64,000 nt of DNA from Parvibium lacunae (lineage in GTDB: Bacteria; Pseudomonadota; Gammaproteobacteria; Burkholderiales; Burkholderiaceae_D), in the NCBI RefSeq assembly GCF_003335215.1, contig NZ_QPGB01000004.1, positions 153,550-217,549 of the forward strand. The letters are read 5' to 3'. The number at the start of each line of letters is the position of its first letter. Position 1 is the first letter of the stretch. The notes under the pieces are model-generated. The model made no database searches, was not told the origin of the DNA, and saw only the letters and a program-made list of their open reading frames with translations. Positions 18,391-26,574 of this stretch are shown piece after piece. Both the position numbers and the translations under genes were made by a program.

Positions 18391-19095
18391 ATGTCTTTTC
18401 ATTACTGGTTTTTTGATCTTGACAATACGCTGCATCACGCTGGGGTGGCGATTTTTCCGCGCATTAATCAGATGATGACAGCCTATGTGGCTGAAAAGCT
18501 TTGTTTAGACCTGGTGTCGGCACAGTCACTGCGCCAAGCTTACTGGCAGCGCTATGGGGCGACCATGCTCGGGCTGATTCGCCATCACGCGATTGATCCC
18601 CATGAATTTCTGGCCGCGAGCCATACTTTTCCTGATCTGGCCACCTTAATTCGCAGTGAGCGCGGCTTGCGGGACAGTTTACGGCGCTTGCCTGGGCATA
18701 AACGCTTGTTGACGAACGCCCCCTATGGTTATGCAACGCGGGTTATTCAACATTTGGGCTTGCACATGCAGCTCGGCCGGCTCTATGCGATTGAGCATAT
18801 GCGCTTGCACGGGGAGTATCGCCCTAAGCCTTCCCGGCGCATGTTACGCGCCATCCTGGCGCGCGAGCGGATTCCTGCCCGTCGGGCTGTTTTAATCGAA
18901 GATTCACTGGAAAATCTCAAGGCAGCGCGGGCATTAGGGATGCGTACCGTTTGGGTCACTGGATTACTTGGTCCAGGGCAGATCGGCGCGAATGGACGGG
19001 TGCAACCACGTTTGAAGCCAAAATGGTGTGATGTTCAAGTAAAATCTATTCAACAATTAGCCCGGGTCAGTCAACGTCTGGCCTCTCCCTCTTAA
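18391..19095 (+). CDS. HAD-family pyrimidine 5'-nucleotidase
   Basis: 234 residues from ATG 18391 (AGG five bases upstream); the reading further left covers the divergent promoter. HAD motif I is WFFDLDNTLHH, motif II LLTNAP, motif III Lys in RPKPSRRM, and motif IV VLIEDSLENLKAARALGM. The SDT1/YjjG-like subgroup dephosphorylates pyrimidine nucleotides. Betaproteobacteria usually carry this gene directly before slmA, as here (34-base gap). Confidence 0.9.
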   Translation: MSFHYWFFDLDNTLHHAGVAIFPRINQMMTAYVAEKLCLDLVSAQSLRQAYWQRYGATMLGLIRHHAIDPHEFLAASHTFPDLATLIRSERGLRDSLRRLPGHKRLLTNAPYGYATRVIQHLGLHMQLGRLYAIEHMRLHGEYRPKPSRRMLRAILARERIPARRAVLIEDSLENLKAARALGMRTVWVTGLLGPGQIGANGRVQPRLKPKWCDVQVKSIQQLARVSQRLASPS

Positions 19096-19129
19096 CCTTC
19101 AGTAACCTAACCGACTTAGGTGGAACGCG

Positions 19130-19699
19130 ATGACTGCGCAACCCAGCGAAAAAAAGCTCCGCATTTTGCAAGCCTTGGCCACCATGCTTGAAGACCCTAA
19201 GGGGGAGAAAATTACCACGGCTGCCTTAGCTGCCCGCTTGGATGTTTCAGAGGCCGCGCTCTATCGGCATTTCGCCAGTAAGGCACAAATGTATGAAGGC
19301 CTGATCGAGTTTATTGAAAGCAGTATTTTTGGGCTGATTAATCAGATTACCACCAGCGAAGAAGCAGGTTTGCGGCAAGCCCAGGCAATCGTTTCCATGT
19401 TACTTAACTTTGCGGAAAAAAATCCGGGGATGACCCGCGTCATGACTGGCGAGGTCTTGCTACACGAGAACACCCGATTGCAAGAGCGGATGAACCAGTT
19501 TATCGATCGCGTGGAACTTTCTTTAAAGCAAGCACTCCGAATTGCAGCCAGTCAGGGCAATGGCACTGAGGCCCAAGCAGTCGTTCAAGCCAATATCTTG
19601 ATTGCTTTCGTGCTGGGCCGCTGGCAGCGCTATGCCAAAACCGCTTTCGCTAAAAAGCCGACTGAGCCTGGTGAGGCTATTGCCATCCTGCTGCGCTAG
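19130..19699 (+). CDS. slmA: Nucleoid occlusion factor SlmA
   Basis: 189 residues. N-terminal TetR-type helix-turn-helix (KITTAALAARLDVSEAALYRHFASKAQMYEGLIEF) and a C-terminal helical domain (GMTRVMTGEVLLHENTRLQERMNQFIDRVE), both matching SlmA of proteobacteria. It binds specific chromosomal sites and blocks FtsZ assembly over the nucleoid. Position after the nucleotidase gene supports the name. The start has ggtgg ten bases upstream. Confidence 0.94.
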   Translation: MTAQPSEKKLRILQALATMLEDPKGEKITTAALAARLDVSEAALYRHFASKAQMYEGLIEFIESSIFGLINQITTSEEAGLRQAQAIVSMLLNFAEKNPGMTRVMTGEVLLHENTRLQERMNQFIDRVELSLKQALRIAASQGNGTEAQAVVQANILIAFVLGRWQRYAKTAFAKKPTEPGEAIAILLR

Positions 19700-19740
19700 C
19701 TCAGAGATCCCTTCGCTATCATTCATTCTTGGAGTTCAGA

Positions 19741-20535
19741 GTGGCCATGTTTGTATTCAGCTTATCGCCCGTTACCCTCAGTCGGTGGCTCACCACGGCA
19801 TTACTGGCGATAAGTTTGCCTGGTTGGGCCAATGAGAGCTTGCCGTTGCAGCTTGATCGTAGCCCACACTCCACCCTGCTTGGGGCCAGCACACTGGCGT
19901 CAGCAACCTCACCGCGCGTTGAAGAGCAATCCCGTACCCAAGCGGTAGCGGGATCGGCGCCTGGGGTAGTCAATGCGACTGTGCGGCGAGATGCTTTTGC
20001 TCCCTATCTATTTACGCCAGCCGAAAACCCGGGCCAGGGGCTCACCGGTTATTGGAATAAAAGTAAGCATTTCCTTGGGCAGATTTGGGATCAAGGCCGC
20101 GAGGAGATTTTTCTGAGTGGGTATGCTTACCATGACCCCGGTACTTATACTGATGAAAAACTAAAAACCCTTAATAACAATGCTTGGGGCGGTGGCTATG
20201 GCCGCACGGTTGTATCAGAGCGTGGGAATGAACATACGGTCTATGCCATGGCATTCTTGGAGTCACACAAAAAAGTACAACCGATGGCCGGCTACGCCTA
20301 TCAAGCTATCTGGGGCGACCGCATCCGTTTTGGGGCTGGGGCATCGGTATTGGTGACGCAGCGCCCGGATATTTTTGGCGGCGTACCCTTCCCAGCCGCG
20401 TTCCCCTTGTTTAGCATTGGGACGAAAAAAGCCACCCTGAATCTGGTTCCCATCCCTAAGCTGAGCAACAGCAAAAACGCGAACAATGGCAATGTGCTCT
20501 TTGCCTTTGTCCGCGTTCATTGGGACCGAGAATGA
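19741..20535 (+). CDS. pagP: Lipid A palmitoyltransferase PagP family, with Glu at the catalytic Asp position
   Basis: About 264 residues from GTG 19741 (GGAG six bases upstream); ATG 19747 is an alternative. Signal peptide ends near LPGWA; an N-terminal extension of about 70 residues precedes the PagP barrel. Family motifs: SGYAYHDPGTYTDEK, NNAWGGGYGR, GNEHTVYAMAFLESHKK, PMAGYAY. The catalytic His is residue 131 and Ser is 175; the residue matching Asp76 of E. coli PagP is Glu174, at the same 43-residue distance from the His. PagP moves a palmitate from phospholipid to lipid A in the outer membrane and helps resist cationic peptides. Activity with Glu is uncertain. Confidence 0.85.
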   Translation: MAMFVFSLSPVTLSRWLTTALLAISLPGWANESLPLQLDRSPHSTLLGASTLASATSPRVEEQSRTQAVAGSAPGVVNATVRRDAFAPYLFTPAENPGQGLTGYWNKSKHFLGQIWDQGREEIFLSGYAYHDPGTYTDEKLKTLNNNAWGGGYGRTVVSERGNEHTVYAMAFLESHKKVQPMAGYAYQAIWGDRIRFGAGASVLVTQRPDIFGGVPFPAAFPLFSIGTKKATLNLVPIPKLSNSKNANNGNVLFAFVRVHWDRE

Positions 20536-20551
20536 GGCCCGATAAAAAAGC

Positions 20552-21274
20552 CTACTTCAACGCGCCGAAAACCTTGCTCAACACGGCACTGCCAGCGGCA
20601 ACCGGATTGGCGCGAATTTTTTGCTCTTCTTCCGCGATCATGACATACAGCCCATCCAGGGCTTTTTGTGTCACATAGTGATCGATAGAGGCTTGCTCTT
20701 GGCTGACGATACCAAGTTTAGCCCCTTGCCCTGCCAATTGATCATACTTGCTGGCAAGCTCAACCTTGGCTGTTTGCTGTTTCACAATCGGTAAAAATTT
20801 TTCAGCCAGGGGGGCCGCTGTTTTTTCGCGGAAGAACTGCGTTACAGAGCCTTCCCCGCCGCTCAATATTTTTTTAGCATCTTCGACAGACATTGATTTG
20901 ACCGCATTGCTGAGTAACGTTTTGGCTTGTGGTACCGCTTGCTCAGCCGCTCGATTCATGGCGACAACCAGCTCATCAGCGCGCTTTTGTTGGCCAAACA
21001 TGCGCAGGCCAGCCTCAATCTTTTGTAGGCTTTCTGGCAGCGGAATTTTGACTTTGTCATTGCCCAAAAAGCCATTCTCTTTACCCAGCAAACCAACTGC
21101 AGCATCCGCCCCTTTTGCCAAGGCCGCCTTAACAGCGGCACCCGCCTCTTTTTCATTCACGGATGCCAAGCCCGACGCTTGCGCTTGTGCGAAACCTGTG
21201 GCAGTCAATAGCGCGGACACGGCAGCGATGCGCAGTGCTTTTATAATACGGTGATCATTAATGTGTTGTAGCAT
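20552..21274 (-). CDS. DUF4197 family exported protein
   Basis: 240 residues with a signal peptide (ALRIAAVSALLTATGFAQAQA). The DUF4197 pattern is clear: VNEKEAGAAVKAALAKGADAAVGLLGKENGFLGNDKVKIPLPE, then MNRAAEQAVPQAK, MSVEDAKKIL, and C-terminal ALDGLYVMIAEEEQKIR. It is mostly helical and probably periplasmic. The function is unknown. It converges with pagP and is divergent from the TlpA-like gene, with aggaaaag before the start. Confidence 0.85.
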   Translation of the reverse strand: MLQHINDHRIIKALRIAAVSALLTATGFAQAQASGLASVNEKEAGAAVKAALAKGADAAVGLLGKENGFLGNDKVKIPLPESLQKIEAGLRMFGQQKRADELVVAMNRAAEQAVPQAKTLLSNAVKSMSVEDAKKILSGGEGSVTQFFREKTAAPLAEKFLPIVKQQTAKVELASKYDQLAGQGAKLGIVSQEQASIDHYVTQKALDGLYVMIAEEEQKIRANPVAAGSAVLSKVFGALK

Positions 21275-21300
21275 GTCTTTTCCTTTCTGATGGAGCTGTG

Positions 21301-21813
21301 ATGTTGCGCCGAAAATCTTCTTGGTGGTTGGCAGTCTGTGCTGGATTGATCGTGCTCGGCTTTATCTGGCAAGCCTTTCGCCCTGCTGCCAATGCCCCGG
21401 CTTTGACCTATACCACCCTGAGTGGCAGCCCACTCTCCACGGCCAGCTTGCGGGGCAAAGTGTATCTCGTCAACTTCTGGGCGACTACTTGTACCACTTG
21501 CGTCGCTGAAATGCCAGAATTGGTGACAACATTTAACAAATATCAGCCACAGGGGTTTGAGTTGATTGCGGTGGCAATGCAATATGACCGCCCTGATTAT
21601 GTGGTGAGCTTTACCCAGCAGCGCCAGCTTCCATTTACCGTCGCGCTTGATACACAAGGGCAAGCGGCCGAGGCGTTTGGCCAGGTCGTCATGACGCCCA
21701 CGACTTTTCTGGTTGATAAAGAAGGTCGTATTTTGAAGCGCTATTTGGGCAAACCCAATTTCGCTGAATTGCATGGTCTGATTGAGTCGGCCCTCGCTGC
21801 TCCCCATGCCTGA
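21301..21813 (+). CDS. TlpA-like thioredoxin-fold protein, membrane-anchored
   Basis: 170 residues from ATG 21301 with GGAG five bases before. One N-terminal membrane anchor (WWLAVCAGLIVLGFIWQAF) and a periplasmic thioredoxin domain with the active-site motif CTTC in NFWATTCTTCVAEMPEL and the cis-Pro segment VMTPTTFLVDKEG. It probably reduces or shuffles disulfides of exported proteins such as cytochrome c apoproteins. It overlaps the start of tcdA by eight bases. Confidence 0.9.
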   Translation: MLRRKSSWWLAVCAGLIVLGFIWQAFRPAANAPALTYTTLSGSPLSTASLRGKVYLVNFWATTCTTCVAEMPELVTTFNKYQPQGFELIAVAMQYDRPDYVVSFTQQRQLPFTVALDTQGQAAEAFGQVVMTPTTFLVDKEGRILKRYLGKPNFAELHGLIESALAAPHA

Positions 21814-22603
21814 TGTAACCCGTGCCTTTGGCGGTCTAAATCGCCTCTATGGGGCTGAAACCCTGGCTATATTGCAAACCAGTCACGTCTGTGTGATTGG
21901 TATTGGCGGCGTCGGTTCATGGGCCGCCGAAGCCCTCGCCCGCTGTGGGGTGGGCACGCTGACCTTGATTGATCTTGATCATATCGCCGAATCGAATCTC
22001 AACCGGCAAATTCATGCGCTAACCCATACGCTAGGACAAGCCAAAGTCACCGCCATGCGTGAACGGATTGCGCTGATTAACCCCGATTGCCACGTGCAAG
22101 AAGTAGATGAATTTATTGCTGCGGAGAATGTCGCCACACTGATTGGCGCACTGCCGAGCCATGCTGTCGTCGTCGATGCCTGTGACGATGGCCGCGCTAA
22201 AACCGTCCTGCTGGCATACTGCAAACGCAATGGCTATCGCATCATTACTTGCGGGGCCGCCGGGGGCCGGCGCGACCCCACCCGCTTGCGAGTCGATGAC
22301 TTGGCCCGCACGCAAGGCGATCCGATTGCGGCTAAGCTCCGTGCGAATTTGCGTCGGCTGCATGGTTTTAGCCGTGACCCAAAAAAGAAATTTGGGATTC
22401 CCTGTGTGTATTCGGATGAACCCATTGTGCAACCCAAAACCCAGCAGGCCTGCGATATAAACAGCACAGCGCAAGGTGTAGACGCAGCCCCGCAAGGCTT
22501 GAGTTGCGCAGGCTATGGTTCCAGCGTGATGGTGACGGCCAGCATGGGAATGGTGCTCGCGCAGCAAGCGCTAGCACAGCTCTTGAGTAAAGCGGCAAGT
22601 TAA
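21806..22603 (+). CDS. tcdA: tRNA threonylcarbamoyladenosine dehydratase (TcdA/CsdL)
   Basis: 265 residues from ATG 21806, overlapping the preceding stop. E1-like/ThiF fold: nucleotide loop VIGIGGVGSWAAEALARCGVG, LIDLDHIAESNLNRQI, the catalytic-Cys region ITCGAAGGRRDPTRL, and the family end CDINSTAQGVDAAPQGLSCAGYGSS. It cyclises t6A37 in tRNA to ct6A using ATP. Usual partner genes csdA/csdE are not present here. Confidence 0.92.
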   Translation: MPDVTRAFGGLNRLYGAETLAILQTSHVCVIGIGGVGSWAAEALARCGVGTLTLIDLDHIAESNLNRQIHALTHTLGQAKVTAMRERIALINPDCHVQEVDEFIAAENVATLIGALPSHAVVVDACDDGRAKTVLLAYCKRNGYRIITCGAAGGRRDPTRLRVDDLARTQGDPIAAKLRANLRRLHGFSRDPKKKFGIPCVYSDEPIVQPKTQQACDINSTAQGVDAAPQGLSCAGYGSSVMVTASMGMVLAQQALAQLLSKAAS

Positions 22604-22615
22604 ACAAGGCACTCT

Positions 22616-22993
22616 ATGCTCAAAGCGCTCACCCTGATTTTGCTCTTTCAACTCGCGGGGGAAACCATCACCCTGCTGTGTGGATTACCTATCCCCGGCC
22701 CAGTGATTGGCATGGCGTTATTGTTTGCGGCATTGCTCTGGCGTGGCCGCAAGCATCAGAACATTCCACTCCCGCTGCGTCAAACCGCACAGCAACTCCT
22801 GCAACATTTATCGCTATTGTTTGTACCCGCTGGGGTTGGCGTGATGCTGCACATAGAACGTATTACTCACGAGTGGCTACCCATCACCCTGGCGCTGGTT
22901 GGCAGCACCCTTGCTGCGATTGTTGTCACTGCCTGGGTCTTGCAACGGGGTATGCGAGGCCATGAGCAGATTGAGCCGGGAGAATCTTCATGA
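22616..22993 (+). CDS. CidA/LrgA holin-like family membrane protein
   Basis: 125 residues with four hydrophobic helices and the family sequence LLFQLAGETITLLCGLPIPGPVIGM and LSLLFVPAGVGVMLH. Works with the LrgB-type protein encoded next, whose ATG overlaps its stop (ATGA). In Gram-positives this pair controls murein hydrolase activity and overflow metabolite (pyruvate, glycolate) export; the role in proteobacteria is less clear. cidA or lrgA cannot be separated by sequence. Confidence 0.9.
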   Translation: MLKALTLILLFQLAGETITLLCGLPIPGPVIGMALLFAALLWRGRKHQNIPLPLRQTAQQLLQHLSLLFVPAGVGVMLHIERITHEWLPITLALVGSTLAAIVVTAWVLQRGMRGHEQIEPGESS

Positions 22994-23721
22994 GCCCGCG
23001 CATTACCGAAGTGTGGGTGTATTTATCCGCCACGCCTTTGCTGGGGCTCACCCTCACGCTGGTGGTATACCAAGCGGCGGTATGGCTCAGCGCTCGCTGT
23101 GGGCAACATCCCCTGGTCAATCCAGTCCTCATCAGCATTCTGGTGTTGGTGGGTTTACTCAGTGCGACCGGAACACCTTATAAAACCTATTTTGATGGTG
23201 CGCAATTCGTCCACTTCCTGTTAGGACCAGCGACGGTCGCCCTTGCCATTCCGCTATACGCGCAATTCAATCAAGTTAAACGCCTGCTAGGGCCACTGCT
23301 TGTCGCGCTAATTGCTGGCTCGCTCGCTGCCGTCATGGTGGCATTACTGATTGGCAAACTCTGCGGCGCTAGCCTGCCAACCTTGCTTTCCCTTGCCCCC
23401 AAATCCGTTACCACGCCGATTGCCATGGGCATCGCCGAGCGGATTGGCGGCTTACCCTCGCTCACCTCCGTCTTGGTGATTTTGACGGGCATCCTCGGCG
23501 CAGTTCTCGCACAACCGCTCTATCGCCTGATTCATTGCCCACAGCCTGCCGTGCAGGGCTTTGCGTTGGGTGTGGCCTCCCACGGCATTGGCACGGCCCG
23601 CGCCTTTCAGCTCGGTGAACGTGAGGGTGCTTTTGCTGCCCTCGCCATGGGTCTGCATGGCATGGTGTGTGCGCTGTATTTGCCGGCACTGATCGCACTG
23701 CTACGGGATTGGTTAATCTAA
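22990..23721 (+). CDS. LrgB/CidB family membrane protein
   Basis: 243 residues, about seven membrane helices. Family marks: QLNPVLISILVLV-like start region (HPLVNPVLISILVLVG), GPATVALAIPLY, LAPKSVTTPIAMGIAERIGG and FALGVASHGIGTARAF. Overlaps the CidA/LrgA gene by four bases, so both are made together. It converges with the hydroxylase gene that follows. Confidence 0.92.
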   Translation: MSPRITEVWVYLSATPLLGLTLTLVVYQAAVWLSARCGQHPLVNPVLISILVLVGLLSATGTPYKTYFDGAQFVHFLLGPATVALAIPLYAQFNQVKRLLGPLLVALIAGSLAAVMVALLIGKLCGASLPTLLSLAPKSVTTPIAMGIAERIGGLPSLTSVLVILTGILGAVLAQPLYRLIHCPQPAVQGFALGVASHGIGTARAFQLGEREGAFAALAMGLHGMVCALYLPALIALLRDWLI

Positions 23722-23740
23722 TCCAAAACCCTCAATCCTT

Positions 23741-24484
23741 TCAACGATCGGGCATGCTGAACTGCTCCGCTTGGTGCACGTCCTGGTAGGTCAACATCGC
23801 TATTAGGGCTTGCTCTTTCTCGTCATCAAAGCCACACGCCCCATCCCATTGGGTTGGATTTTCATACGTCCCAAACAGCATGTCCCACCAGACAATATCC
23901 CCATAGTTATTTTTATGCCGCCCATACTCATGATGAATACGATGCATTTCAGGACGCTGGAAAATATAACCAATCCACTGCGGAGTGCGGATATTCGTAT
24001 GGTAAAAAAATTCACCCAGTGCCGTACATGCTGTGTAGACGGCTGCGGCTTCAAGATTGAGGCCAAGCAAGGTATACACAAGTAGACTTCCAATGATTGA
24101 GTTCGCCACCATTTCACCGGGGTGTTTATAGAACGAGGTAATCACCTCTAAGCGCTGTGGGCTGTGATGTATTTGATGAAAGCCGCGCCACAAGCAATCG
24201 TACTCATGCCGCCAGCGATGCCACCAATAAAAAACGAATGTCGCAATAAAATATGCAAACAGCCCAGCCCCCCACGTGGGCAAATAGTGAGATACATGAA
24301 ATAGCGAATTTCCAAACAACCATTTTTCCCAAGTCACCCCTGCCAGCAACACCACCCCCAGTTGAACACAGTTAACCAGAGCCACTCTGAGCGGCCAAGT
24401 TTTAACCTTGGGCAGTGTCCAGCCCGGCTTGAATCGTTCGATGAGGATACACGCCACGCCCACCCCTAAAATAAGATTCAACAT
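23741..24484 (-). CDS. Fatty acid hydroxylase/sterol desaturase superfamily membrane enzyme
   Basis: 247 residues with three to four membrane segments and the di-iron histidine clusters of the superfamily: H89xxxH93 (WWHRWRHEY), H103xxHH107 (FHQIHHSPQ) and a late MHRIHHEYGRH motif. Such enzymes use O2 to hydroxylate or desaturate sterols, ceramides, carotenoids or alkylglycerols (AGMO). The substrate is unknown here. Its start overlaps the YiiX-type gene's end by seven bases, making it the third gene of a leftward operon with the CarF-like desaturase. Sterol synthesis genes are absent, so an ether or acyl lipid substrate is more likely. Confidence 0.85.
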   Translation of the reverse strand: MLNLILGVGVACILIERFKPGWTLPKVKTWPLRVALVNCVQLGVVLLAGVTWEKWLFGNSLFHVSHYLPTWGAGLFAYFIATFVFYWWHRWRHEYDCLWRGFHQIHHSPQRLEVITSFYKHPGEMVANSIIGSLLVYTLLGLNLEAAAVYTACTALGEFFYHTNIRTPQWIGYIFQRPEMHRIHHEYGRHKNNYGDIVWWDMLFGTYENPTQWDGACGFDDEKEQALIAMLTYQDVHQAEQFSMPDR

Positions 24485-25080
24485 GCAACCTCCATATCGT
24501 TCTGATTGGATTCATAGACATTTACCACTTGGGCACTCCGCAACATACTCGCCGGGGTAACGGTACGACGCTGCCAAGGAATCCAACCAAAGTACCAGCA
24601 GCGCCAAAAACCTAATTTGGCGCGGGGGTTGTGTTGCAATAGGGTGGCGAAATTTTCGACCTCGCCCACAGTCAGCCCCACCGCTTCTTGCAACACTTCG
24701 TACACCAAGCGTGAACAAAATTGCCGGCGGGAATACAGATCAAAACCGGTGTCGTACAAAATCCCCATGCGCTTATCGGCCGCCGCCACAATCGCTTGTG
24801 TTTGTTCTGCGGTAAAGCTCATGCGTGGGCGCTTAACGGCGACGCGCCCCTGTGTGCTGCGGTTAATGAATGTATCCAGCGAGGTGCGTTTGGAAAAGGG
24901 AAAAGTGCTTTCTGCAATTACCACCGCGCTGCCGTCTGCCTGAACCACGATGCCAACGTGGTTTGTCCATGATGCAGTGGCATCTGAAACCATTTTGAAT
25001 GGTTTGGCACACACATCAATAAAGACCAAATCGCCAATCTTTAATTGCCGCGCCAATTCTTGTATTGCTGCTGTATTCAT
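24478..25080 (-). CDS. YiiX/YebB-like NlpC/P60-superfamily (permuted papain-fold) cysteine hydrolase
   Basis: 200 residues from ATG 25080 (aggagc upstream). It begins with the family block LKIGDLVFIDV, has the catalytic His41 in TNHVGIVV and Cys122 in QFCSRLVYEV; the order His before Cys is the permuted layout of YaeF/YiiX and LRAT-like proteins. No signal peptide, so it acts in the cytoplasm or at the inner leaflet. Members of this fold include amidases, phospholipases and acyltransferases. Sitting between two lipid-type oxidases, a lipid acyl-transfer or acyl-hydrolase role is a reasonable inference, not shown. Confidence 0.8.
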   Translation of the reverse strand: MNTAAIQELARQLKIGDLVFIDVCAKPFKMVSDATASWTNHVGIVVQADGSAVVIAESTFPFSKRTSLDTFINRSTQGRVAVKRPRMSFTAEQTQAIVAAADKRMGILYDTGFDLYSRRQFCSRLVYEVLQEAVGLTVGEVENFATLLQHNPRAKLGFWRCWYFGWIPWQRRTVTPASMLRSAQVVNVYESNQNDMEVAC

Positions 25081-25115
25081 CGTCTGCTCCTGATTTATAT
25101 TTACAAACCGCCAAT

Positions 25116-25664
25116 TCATTGCGCGGTTTCATTAAAACGCTTAAGGCCAAATACTTTCGTCATGACCCAATCCAACACTTTCCAAAAACCCATTTTTTCT
25201 AAAACTGGGTTGGTAAAGTTGGTAATCACACAGTAGTGCGTATCCTTCTCGCCAGTGTGGTGGCGCCCATGTTCACGGGGCGTTTGCAGGATTCGTAGCT
25301 TTTGTAAGCTGTGGACTAACCAGCCTTTTTCTTTTGGGTTTTGGTGCGCCCATTTATGTATTTGGTTTGCATTCGCAACCAAAATCGCAAAGACCCATAC
25401 ACCGGCATTCAATACTTTTAACCAGGCGGCCCCCGCCAAGACCAGCAACGCAGCGAGGCATAAATCCGCAGAGCTTTGCCACCAACTCTTACTCAAAAAT
25501 GCACGGGGCTTGCTGTGGTGCAGGCGGTTATCTTCCGCTACTTGGCCAAACCACTTGCCGAGTATCGGCATTTTTTTATGAATATAGCCATCCTCAAACC
25601 AATGAAACAATCCTGACACGAGATCAGCGATTACCACACCAACAATTACTTGGATTACCAGCAT
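25116..25664 (-). CDS. CarF/TMEM189 (Kua)-family lipid desaturase
   Basis: 182 residues from ATG 25664 with gggag upstream; the TTG at 25682 is less likely. Three or four membrane segments and the complete CarF histidine pattern: H21xxxD25, H49H50, N100QxH103KWAH107, and E131HGRHH136 followed by THYCVITNFTNP. This family (PF10520) includes plasmanylethanolamine desaturase, which makes the vinyl-ether bond of plasmalogens, and myxobacterial CarF, which is needed for the singlet-oxygen light response. First gene of the leftward operon, divergent from the XRE regulator. Whether this bacterium has ether lipids is unknown. Confidence 0.9.
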   Translation of the reverse strand: MLVIQVIVGVVIADLVSGLFHWFEDGYIHKKMPILGKWFGQVAEDNRLHHSKPRAFLSKSWWQSSADLCLAALLVLAGAAWLKVLNAGVWVFAILVANANQIHKWAHQNPKEKGWLVHSLQKLRILQTPREHGRHHTGEKDTHYCVITNFTNPVLEKMGFWKVLDWVMTKVFGLKRFNETAQ

Positions 25665-25739
25665 TGTCTGCTCCCTATTCAATATTTAACGAGTTGTCAT
25701 ACACAGCGCTGGCAGTGTGGTGCATAGTTATTTAATTTC

Positions 25740-25776
25740 CAATACCTTTGATGTAGAGTATCGTTTTTCAATACTC
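25740..25776. promoter_or_regulatory. Candidate operator in the divergent CarF/XRE region
   Basis: Contains the inverted repeat GAGTAT (25756-25761) / ATACTC (25771-25776) with a nine-base spacer, and a further copy of the half-site as CAATACC (25740-25746). It lies 20-57 bases before the XRE start. Placement suggests autoregulation and control of the CarF operon by the XRE protein; inference. Confidence 0.4.
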
Positions 25777-25796
25777 GGCGTTTTGCTATTCAAGCC

Positions 25797-26564
25797 ATGA
25801 GCCAGACTACCCAGCTACTTGATGCCCTAAAGCGTGTGCTCAAATCACGCGGACTGACCTATCAGCACATCGCCGACCGGATTGGCTTGAGTGAGGCGAG
25901 CGTGAAGCGGCTATTCGCTGAAGAGAGCTTCACGTTGCAAAAACTGGAGAATGTTTGTCTCGCGCTAGAGATAGATTTTTTTGAGCTGGCCAAGCTAGCG
26001 CGAGGCTTGCGTGACAGCGCTGATGTGCTGACACCAGAGCAAGAACAAAAACTCGCGAGTAACCCGAAGTTGCTCGCCATTTTTTACTTGCTGTATAACG
26101 AATGGGATATTCAACAGATTCAAGCGCACTACGACATCACCGAAGCCGACTGCATTCGGCTCATGGCCCAATTAGAAAAAATCGGGGTGTTAGATTTACT
26201 CCCTAACAATCGCGTTCGGCTAAAAGTCAGTCGTAATTTACGCTTAAGAATGGATGGCGCGATTCGTAATCGTTACGGGCAAGAAGCCATGCAAGATTTT
26301 TTAATGGTACGCTTTGAAGAATATGGCGGGCTATTCCGTTTTGAATTCCGCGAACTCTCCGCCGCCTCGGTAGAAATTATCAAACGCAAAATCGAACGCC
26401 TAGCCGCTGAATTTAATGAGCTAGCGGAGTTAGACAGCACCCTCCCGCCGCAACGTCGAAAAACGATTGGCGTGGGGCTGGGCATTCGGCCTTGGACGAT
26501 TAGTTTTGTGACGGGGTTGAGAGAACGAGCTAAACCAAAAAACCATCCGCGTGCAGCGCATTAA
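25797..26564 (+). CDS. XRE-family transcriptional regulator
   Basis: 255 residues. N-terminal helix-turn-helix (LKSRGLTYQHIADRIGLSEASVKRLFAEESFTLQKLENVCLALEIDFFELAKLAR) of the Cro/CI type and a long C-terminal region (about 70-255) with a predicted second winged-helix-like segment (IQQIQAHYDITEADCIRLMAQLEKIGVLDLLP) and an amphipathic helical end. No known ligand-binding fold recognised. Divergent from the CarF-YiiX-hydroxylase operon, 132 bases apart, so it is the probable regulator of that locus. It ends ten bases before convergent hslR. Confidence 0.85.
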   Translation: MSQTTQLLDALKRVLKSRGLTYQHIADRIGLSEASVKRLFAEESFTLQKLENVCLALEIDFFELAKLARGLRDSADVLTPEQEQKLASNPKLLAIFYLLYNEWDIQQIQAHYDITEADCIRLMAQLEKIGVLDLLPNNRVRLKVSRNLRLRMDGAIRNRYGQEAMQDFLMVRFEEYGGLFRFEFRELSAASVEIIKRKIERLAAEFNELAELDSTLPPQRRKTIGVGLGIRPWTISFVTGLRERAKPKNHPRAAH

Positions 26565-26574
26565 CTGACACCAT

